Shown: piece by piece, positions 29,559 to 34,609 of the stretch
Layout: each line of letters begins with the position of its first letter
Numbering within the stretch: position 1 is the stretch's first letter
From: Armatimonadota bacterium
GTDB lineage: Bacteria; Armatimonadota; Fimbriimonadia; Fimbriimonadales; GBS-DC
Reading direction: 5' to 3'
Assembly: GCA_030550775.1 (NCBI GenBank)
Contig: JAUQOS010000016.1
Location: forward strand, 1-34,609
DNA: 34,609 nucleotides
Notes under the pieces: generated by a model
Database searches by the model: none
Seen by the model: the letters and a program-made list of their open reading frames with translations, nothing else
What the model was told of the DNA's origin: nothing
Program-made: the position numbers and the translations under genes

Positions 29559-30662
29559 TCAGTCTGCCCCAAGGCGCATATTATCAGCCAAGTACCAGCC
29601 CGCCAGTAGGCTCAAAAACAGGAAGTTGCCCCCAAACAGTGTGGTGTAGAGCCAGTCGTGCGGATAGGCGAGGGCAAACAGAAGCGTAAGCCCCGCGCAG
29701 GTGCCGAACACGCGTGCCACGGAGCGGCTTAGGCCGCCTTGTGTAAGCGCAAGCAAGGCATACAGCAACGCCGCGAGCGGGAAGCACAGCGCGCTTAGTG
29801 CCACCAACACAGTGCCCGCTGCCAGCTGCTTCTTACGCCTGCGCCAGGGGAACGCCTCCTCCAGCGGGGCAATCCAACGGCTTACCGCCATCAAAAAGCC
29901 CGCGAGAAAGCCCGCTAGCCCCAGATACGCCAGCAGGTTCCAGCTCCAGCCCAATAGCCGAGGTGTGCCTGGGATGCTGTGGGCTAGTACCACCAGAAAC
30001 AGCACTGCGCCCCAGCCCAGCGATTGCGCCGCGTAAAGCTTCCACTCCGCTGGTAGGCGCAACGCCGGCAGGAACGCCCTCGCAGGCGCAGGTGGCGTGG
30101 CTTGGGTACGCGCAATCATGCTCTCCAGCTTGCGCTGCAGGTCGGGATTGTGCGGATCCAGCTGAACGGCGTAGGAGTAGGCGTTGAGCGCTGCTTCGTA
30201 GTGCCCTTGAGCCCGATAAACATCGCCGATAATCTCGTGCCCTTTGGGGTTTCGGGGCGCCATGCGTGTAGCTTGCTTCGCCCACGACAGCGCATCTTGC
30301 AGCCGACCCTGCAGGAAGGCACGCTCGGCTTGCATAATCACGCGGCGTAGTTCGTCTTCCCTCGGAGGCGTCGTGCGCTTCGGGGGCGGGCTACTGGCAC
30401 GCGAGGGTTGCGCGCGCGGCTGGCTATAGCGGGCACTGGGCGGCTCACCCATCTGCAAGCGCAACAGCGCGTCGTAATGCCTGCGCCGCTCAGGGTCCGA
30501 AAGCACTTGATACGCCTCCTGAATGCGCAAAAACATCTCCTTCGCTTGGGGCGAAGGGTTCACATCGGGGTGATACTTGCGCACCAGCTCGCGGTAGCGA
30601 CGCCGAATCGCTTCCTGCGTCGCATGCATTGACAGCCCCAGCACCTCGTAATGGTTCTGCAT
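29559..30662 (-). CDS. DnaJ-domain, TPR and membrane protein
   Basis: The 367-residue protein starts with a J-domain (about 4-68) carrying the essential HPD at 31-33, which stimulates DnaK ATPase. A Pro/Ser/Arg linker leads to TPR-like helices (about 103-185: AERAFLQGRLQDALSWAKQA, then DVYRAQGHYEAALNAYSYAV). At least four hydrophobic segments follow between about 215 and 360. It lacks the zinc and C-terminal domains of true DnaJ. It is likely a membrane-bound co-chaperone that recruits DnaK. Its ATG overlaps the gspF stop by one base (TAATG), so the two are coupled, and it may help assemble the secretion or pilus system. Confidence 0.85.
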   Translation of the reverse strand: MQNHYEVLGLSMHATQEAIRRRYRELVRKYHPDVNPSPQAKEMFLRIQEAYQVLSDPERRRHYDALLRLQMGEPPSARYSQPRAQPSRASSPPPKRTTPPREDELRRVIMQAERAFLQGRLQDALSWAKQATRMAPRNPKGHEIIGDVYRAQGHYEAALNAYSYAVQLDPHNPDLQRKLESMIARTQATPPAPARAFLPALRLPAEWKLYAAQSLGWGAVLFLVVLAHSIPGTPRLLGWSWNLLAYLGLAGFLAGFLMAVSRWIAPLEEAFPWRRRKKQLAAGTVLVALSALCFPLAALLYALLALTQGGLSRSVARVFGTCAGLTLLFALAYPHDWLYTTLFGGNFLFLSLLAGWYLADNMRLGAD

Positions 30663-31870
30663 TACGGTTGCCCAGCAGCGCCAAAGATGGCGCTGAAGTA
30701 GCCCGCGTAGAACTGAATCACGATAATCGCCACATAAATCGCTACTGCCAGATAAACCACCACGCCCAGCACATGGCCCGCTTGATGAGCGCGCAGCTTG
30801 CCCTCTTCCTCGTAGTACTCAGCCACTTTATCCATCATAAAGCCCAGTTCGCCCGTGTTCTCGCCTGTGGAAACCATATCCATCACCATCGGCGGGAACA
30901 CGCCCGTGCTGGCAAAGGCATCGGTAATGCGATGACCCGCCTCCAGTTTCGCGCCTGCTGGTTCAATCCGGCGGTGCAGGTATTCGTTGCCTGTGGCTGC
31001 CGCCGCGTAGTGCACCGCTTGCGAAAGGGGCAGCCCCGCCCCATAAAGCGCGCTCAGAGCCCGCGCAAACCGCGCCAACGCCAGCTGGCGCACGGTAAAG
31101 CCAATCCACGGCAGGCTCACCGTGAACAGCCCCCACGCATACCGAAAGCCTTGCGCCTGCATCGCCAGCCGAAACAGCGCCCAAATCACAAAAATAACCA
31201 ACAGGATTTTGGCGAAGGTCATCGCGATGCCCCATAGCACAGTACCCACAGGGGCACCGCCCGGAGCGCCCACCAAAGTAATCAGCGCAGGAATGAGGTT
31301 GGGTATCACAATCGCGAAAAACAGCACCAGCTTGGGATAAAAAGTAACGCGGCTAATCAGGCGACGCAGTTCGAGTTCGTTTTCGAGGTAGGTAGCGATT
31401 TGGCGCAGCACTTGTTCCAGCGCGCCACCTGCCTCGCCTACGCGGATCATCGCGCGAATAATAGGCGAAAACACTGCGGGATGCTTATCAAAGGCGTCGG
31501 CGAGGCGTTCGCCAGCCAAAATGCTGTCGCGGATACTGGCGAGCGTGCGGCGGAGGCGGGCATTGCCAGTGTGCTGTTGGCTAAGCGTATCCAACGCTTG
31601 ATAAATCGGTACGCCTGCCGCTAACATCGCGGCGAACTGGCGGAAAAAGAGTGCCAACGCTTTAAGGGGCACACCCCCGAACAAGGGCTGCCATACTGTT
31701 TGCTGTACTGCGCGCGTGGGCGTGCGCGGCTCTGGCTCCGCATAAAGCTCAATCAGCCAGTAACCCTGCTTGCGCACAGCATCGCTCGCTTCCAAGCGCG
31801 TGTTCGCCTGCACCGTGCCGCGCACTTCGCGCCCGTCGGGCGCTTGCGCCACATAGCGAAAGGTGGGCAT
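30662..31870 (-). CDS. Type II secretion/type IV pilus inner membrane protein, GspF/PilC family
   Basis: GspF/PilC is the inner membrane platform that couples the cytoplasmic ATPase to pilus or pseudopilus assembly. The 402 residues have the family layout: a short N-terminal part (MPTFRYVAQAPDGREVRGTV), a first cytoplasmic domain (LALFFRQFAAMLAAGVPIYQALDTL), membrane helices at about 170-190 and 215-235, a second homologous domain (LALARFARALSALYGAGLPL) and a last helix near 375-395. The signature VRVGEAGGALEQVL is present, with VSTGENTGELGFMM at the equivalent place in the second repeat. Other pil or gsp genes are not in the window. TATAAT ends 7 bases before ATG 31870, so the transcript is probably leaderless. 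Confidence 0.92.
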   Translation of the reverse strand: MPTFRYVAQAPDGREVRGTVQANTRLEASDAVRKQGYWLIELYAEPEPRTPTRAVQQTVWQPLFGGVPLKALALFFRQFAAMLAAGVPIYQALDTLSQQHTGNARLRRTLASIRDSILAGERLADAFDKHPAVFSPIIRAMIRVGEAGGALEQVLRQIATYLENELELRRLISRVTFYPKLVLFFAIVIPNLIPALITLVGAPGGAPVGTVLWGIAMTFAKILLVIFVIWALFRLAMQAQGFRYAWGLFTVSLPWIGFTVRQLALARFARALSALYGAGLPLSQAVHYAAAATGNEYLHRRIEPAGAKLEAGHRITDAFASTGVFPPMVMDMVSTGENTGELGFMMDKVAEYYEEEGKLRAHQAGHVLGVVVYLAVAIYVAIIVIQFYAGYFSAIFGAAGQP

Positions 31871-31877
31871 CGGCGAA

Positions 31878-31908
31878 ATTATACCAGCACTTTTAGCGCT
31901 TGTACAAA
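31878..31908 (-). promoter_or_regulatory. Leaderless promoter of gspF
   Basis: On the minus strand, TTGTAC is followed by 18 bases, then GG-TATAAT (31878-31883), TTCGCCG and the ATG at 31870. This is the best supported of the leaderless promoters, since a -35 is visible as well. Confidence 0.65.
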
Positions 31909-32115
31909 GCGAGGCAGATGTCTGCCGCGCTCAAAGCGGGGCATGGAAGGTGTTGCCAGAAGCTTTTACCGCTTGCGAGCTTAGTGCGCGATTTTTTTTT
32001 TCGACTTCTGGGGACGCCCTGTGCTAACCAAGCTCGCCTTGGCAGGCTACCAACCGACACAGCAGCCGGCTCCGTTTGCGTAGGATAGGCTCCAAACCTG
32101 CCCCTGTGTTTTTAG
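31909..32115. other. Gap between gspF promoter and CRISPR array
   Basis: No gene is seen. It holds a run of ten T at 31992-32001 and a small hairpin CCAAG-CTCGC-CTTGG (32028-32042). If the array is read leftward, its transcript would end here. No cas gene lies on this side. Confidence 0.5.
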
Positions 32116-34520
32116 GTTTCAATGAGCACCCGCCCTTGGGGGCGAATGCTACCCGACGGGAGCGTAATCTACGTTGGCTCCAGCGACGATTATGACTCGT
32201 TTCAATGAGCACCCGCCCTTGGGGGCGAATGCTACTGTCCGATTTCGCGGACGTTTTGAACAAATGTGCGTTGAACGTTTCAATGAGCACCCGCCCTTGG
32301 GGGCGAATGCTACCCGCGATTTGAAGTAGCGGAGGTTGTCGATCTTCAGAAAGTTGTTTCAATGAGCACCCGCCCTTGGGGGCGAATGCTACTCACAATG
32401 AAGCAGCAAAGCGTCAAGCGCAACAAACGCGTTTCAATGAGCACCCGCCCTTGGGGGCGAATGCTACCCGCAACGGCGGGCGCGATGTTGAAGGTCCCAG
32501 GTGACTACAGTTTCAATGAGCACCCGCCCTTGGGGGCGAATGCTACTCCCACTACCTCAGGAACACAAGCTGAGCACTCACTACTGTTTCAATGAGCACC
32601 CGCCCTTGGGGGCGAATGCTACCCGCGCGAGAAAGCTCCGCCGCCTGAAGTTGAGGCGGAGCTGGGCTGTTTCAATGAGCACCCGCCCTTGGGGGCGAAT
32701 GCTACGCTCCGAACACACCGCGAGGGGAACACCCTCAAGGTGACGGGGGTTTCAATGAGCACCCGCCCTTGGGGGCGAATGCTACCTCTGTACCAAGGCG
32801 GACCCGAAAGGGTTCGGATTCCCAAGTTTCAATGAGCACCCGCCCTTGGGGGCGAATGCTACGCCCCGTCCATCGAAACCAACGTGAACGTGGACGAGGA
32901 TCCGTTTCAATGAGCACCCGCCCTTGGGGGCGAATGCTACAAAAAACTAGAGGACAACTTCTTCCATTGGATGGACAATCGCGTTTCAATGAGCACCCGC
33001 CCTTGGGGGCGAATGCTACCTAAGCTATTTGCCGTCTTCTCTGCGAATACAAGTATAGACGGGTTTCAATGAGCACCCGCCCTTGGGGGCGAATGCTACC
33101 CCGACGAACCACGATGGGAGTGGCCGCCGATTCACCAAGGTTTCAATGAGCACCCGCCCTTGGGGGCGAATGCTACGAGCTATTCCGAGAAGCAGCCAGG
33201 CGCGGACGACACCGCACCGTTTCAATGAGCACCCGCCCTTGGGGGCGAATGCTACCGGCATGTTTATCGCCGGGGCCGGTATAGCCGTTTGCATATAGTT
33301 TCAATGAGCACCCGCCCTTGGGGGCGAATGCTACATCTTCAAGCGGTGCGCGATCGGTCACGCTTGAAGCGGTTCTGTTTCAATGAGCACCCGCCCTTGG
33401 GGGCGAATGCTACGCGCGGGCGAATTGGAGGTAACCATGCCGCGAACCAAAAAACAGTTTCAATGAGCACCCGCCCTTGGGGGCGAATGCTACATCTTCA
33501 AGCGGTGCGCGATCGGTCACGCTTGAAGCGGTTCTGTTTCAATGAGCACCCGCCCTTGGGGGCGAATGCTACGCACAACAAACACAACAAGAAAAAGCTG
33601 CCGCGCAAAATAAGGCGGGTTTCAATGAGCACCCGCCCTTGGGGGCGAATGCTACTGGCGGAGTTGAAGCTTTGCTTTGCACGAGCCTGGTTTTGGGTTT
33701 CAATGAGCACCCGCCCTTGGGGGCGAATGCTACCTTCGCGAAAAGGCGAAGGTGCTTTGCCGAGCCTACAACCTTAAGTTTCAATGAGCACCCGCCCTTG
33801 GGGGCGAATGCTACAGCCTAGCTCGCGCTGGCGATGCCAATGCCGCCGAGAGTTTCAATGAGCACCCGCCCTTGGGGGCGAATGCTACGCGAGCTAAATC
33901 GCTTGAACAACTTGGCAACAACGGCGACGAGTTTCAATGAGCACCCGCCCTTGGGGGCGAATGCTACGACCTTAGGAAGCCAGTCTCCCCCGATATCTTC
34001 GTGATCCAGGTTTCAATGAGCACCCGCCCTTGGGGGCGAATGCTACTTTTTACCACCCAGCTGGCTCGTTGAACTCGTCGAGGAGGGCGTTTCAATGAGC
34101 ACCCGCCCTTGGGGGCGAATGCTACCTTGCCCCGACGGGACAAAGTTCCGTGGGGGTTTCAGCCAGTTTCAATGAGCACCCGCCCTTGGGGGCGAATGCT
34201 ACGCGAGCGAGATGGAGGTTCATATGGCACGCAAGAAGCAGCAGAAGGTTTCAATGAGCACCCGCCCTTGGGGGCGAATGCTACAGAAGGAAAGCCGTGC
34301 TCGGAAGCATCGATGGCACGCACCGTTTCAATGAGCACCCGCCCTTGGGGGCGAATGCTACGCAGTGTTATCGGTTGATGGTTGAAGCGCATCGGGCTTC
34401 GCCAGTTTCAATGAGCACCCGCCCTTGGGGGCGAATGCTACGCTCGCGTTTGCGCAGATGGCCTTTGCGGCACGGCAATTCAGGTTTCAATGAGCACCCG
34501 CCCTTGGGGGCGAATGCTAC
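32116..34520 (-). CRISPR. CRISPR array, 31 repeats of 37 bp, 30 spacers
   Basis: Every repeat reads GTTTCAATGAGCACCCGCCC then TTGGGGGCGAATGCTAC, and I saw no variant, not even at the ends. Inside the repeat CGCCC-TTGG-GGGCG can form a 5-bp hairpin, with GCA/TGC outside it. Spacers are 37 to 46 bp, most often 42. The reverse complement ends in ATTGAAAC, the usual crRNA 5' handle, so I infer transcription on the minus strand from the right end. Spacers 16 (33335-33376) and 18 (33494-33535) are identical. Spacers 17 and 27 carry an SD plus ATG. The varied spacer length and handle fit type III or type I-B/I-D; with no cas gene in the window the type is not settled. Confidence 0.98.
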
Positions 34521-34609
34521 GGTATAGCTTACCTCAAAACACCCCCCCTTTGTCAAGGGTTTTGCCCGTTTCTTAACAATTCGCCCGAATTTTGAACTCA
34601 GCGTTTGCG
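34521..34609 (-). promoter_or_regulatory. Probable CRISPR leader and promoter (incomplete at window edge)
   Basis: This A/T-richer segment on the right of the array contains, on the minus strand, TTGACA (34551-34556), a 19-base spacer with a run of seven G, and TAAGCT (34526-34531), pointing into the array. The position and direction match the handle-based orientation. The leader continues past the window edge. Confidence 0.6.

Noticed and set aside
31992-32001. Run of ten T as a rho-independent terminator
   Set aside because: No convincing stem lies directly before it on the plus strand, and no plus-strand gene ends there.
32362-34527. Many short frames encoding repeats of NEHPPLGANAT or MSTRPWGRM
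   Set aside because: They are translations of the CRISPR repeat and spacers, not proteins.

Overview
This is a gene-dense, GC-rich stretch of chromosome (about 29 confident protein genes) that ends in a long CRISPR array. The organism looks like a diderm bacterium outside the well-studied phyla. A PEP-CTERM sorted protein, a Wza-like SLBB export protein, a YqiK-type flotillin, a Ycf46-type AAA ATPase and a cyanobacteria-like short secreted protein make Armatimonadota (Fimbriimonadia-like, perhaps thermophilic) my best guess. That placement is inference from gene content only. No tRNA or rRNA gene was seen.

Layout. 1-750: no confident gene, but a perfect TTGACA-17-TATAAT promoter and a foldable leader or small RNA ahead of rpoD. 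751-4638: rpoD, rex, nadB and a PII-like gene; rex/nadB and nadB/PII overlap, so sigma factor, NADH sensing, NAD synthesis and nitrogen/energy signalling may be co-expressed. 4640-6232 (minus): serA. 6357-9020: an NfeD-like membrane protein plus flotillin. 9119-9649 (minus): CHRD-domain PEP-CTERM protein. 9875-12330: coiled-coil repeat protein and RNase E/G. 12638-16860: an Ig-like repeat membrane protein, gamma-glutamyltransferase and a GCS2-family ligase. 16873-20231: sugar isomerase-like protein, small secreted protein, zinc-ribbon/L7-L12-like membrane protein and a HExxH protein. 20236-21357 (minus): SLBB export protein. 21497-23660: grpE and glmM. 23705-23848: a 47-residue Uma2 remnant. 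23881-27069 (minus): yceD, rpmF, plsX, an MBL hydrolase, then a cyclase with its own promoter. 27352-27792: RNase HI. 27789-29336 (minus): Ycf46-like ATPase. 29559-31870 (minus): gspF/pilC and a DnaJ-TPR membrane protein. 32116-34520: CRISPR array of 31 identical 37-bp repeats and 30 spacers, with no cas gene in the window.

The most interesting signals are these. (1) At least seven genes have a GGTAYAAT-like -10 box ending only 7-10 nt before the start codon and no Shine-Dalgarno, which points to widespread leaderless mRNAs beside SD-led ones. (2) The CRISPR array is probably read leftward from the right edge, which would make its crRNAs antisense to phage mRNA. Two spacers cover the SD and start codon of similar Lys-rich phage genes, and one spacer occurs twice. 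(3) The RNase E/G gene has its SD at the right distance from an ATC codon, and the PEP-CTERM gene from an ATA codon, suggesting non-canonical starts. (4) The PII-like protein lacks the usual T-loop residues. (5) Several families of small palindromic repeats are scattered between genes.
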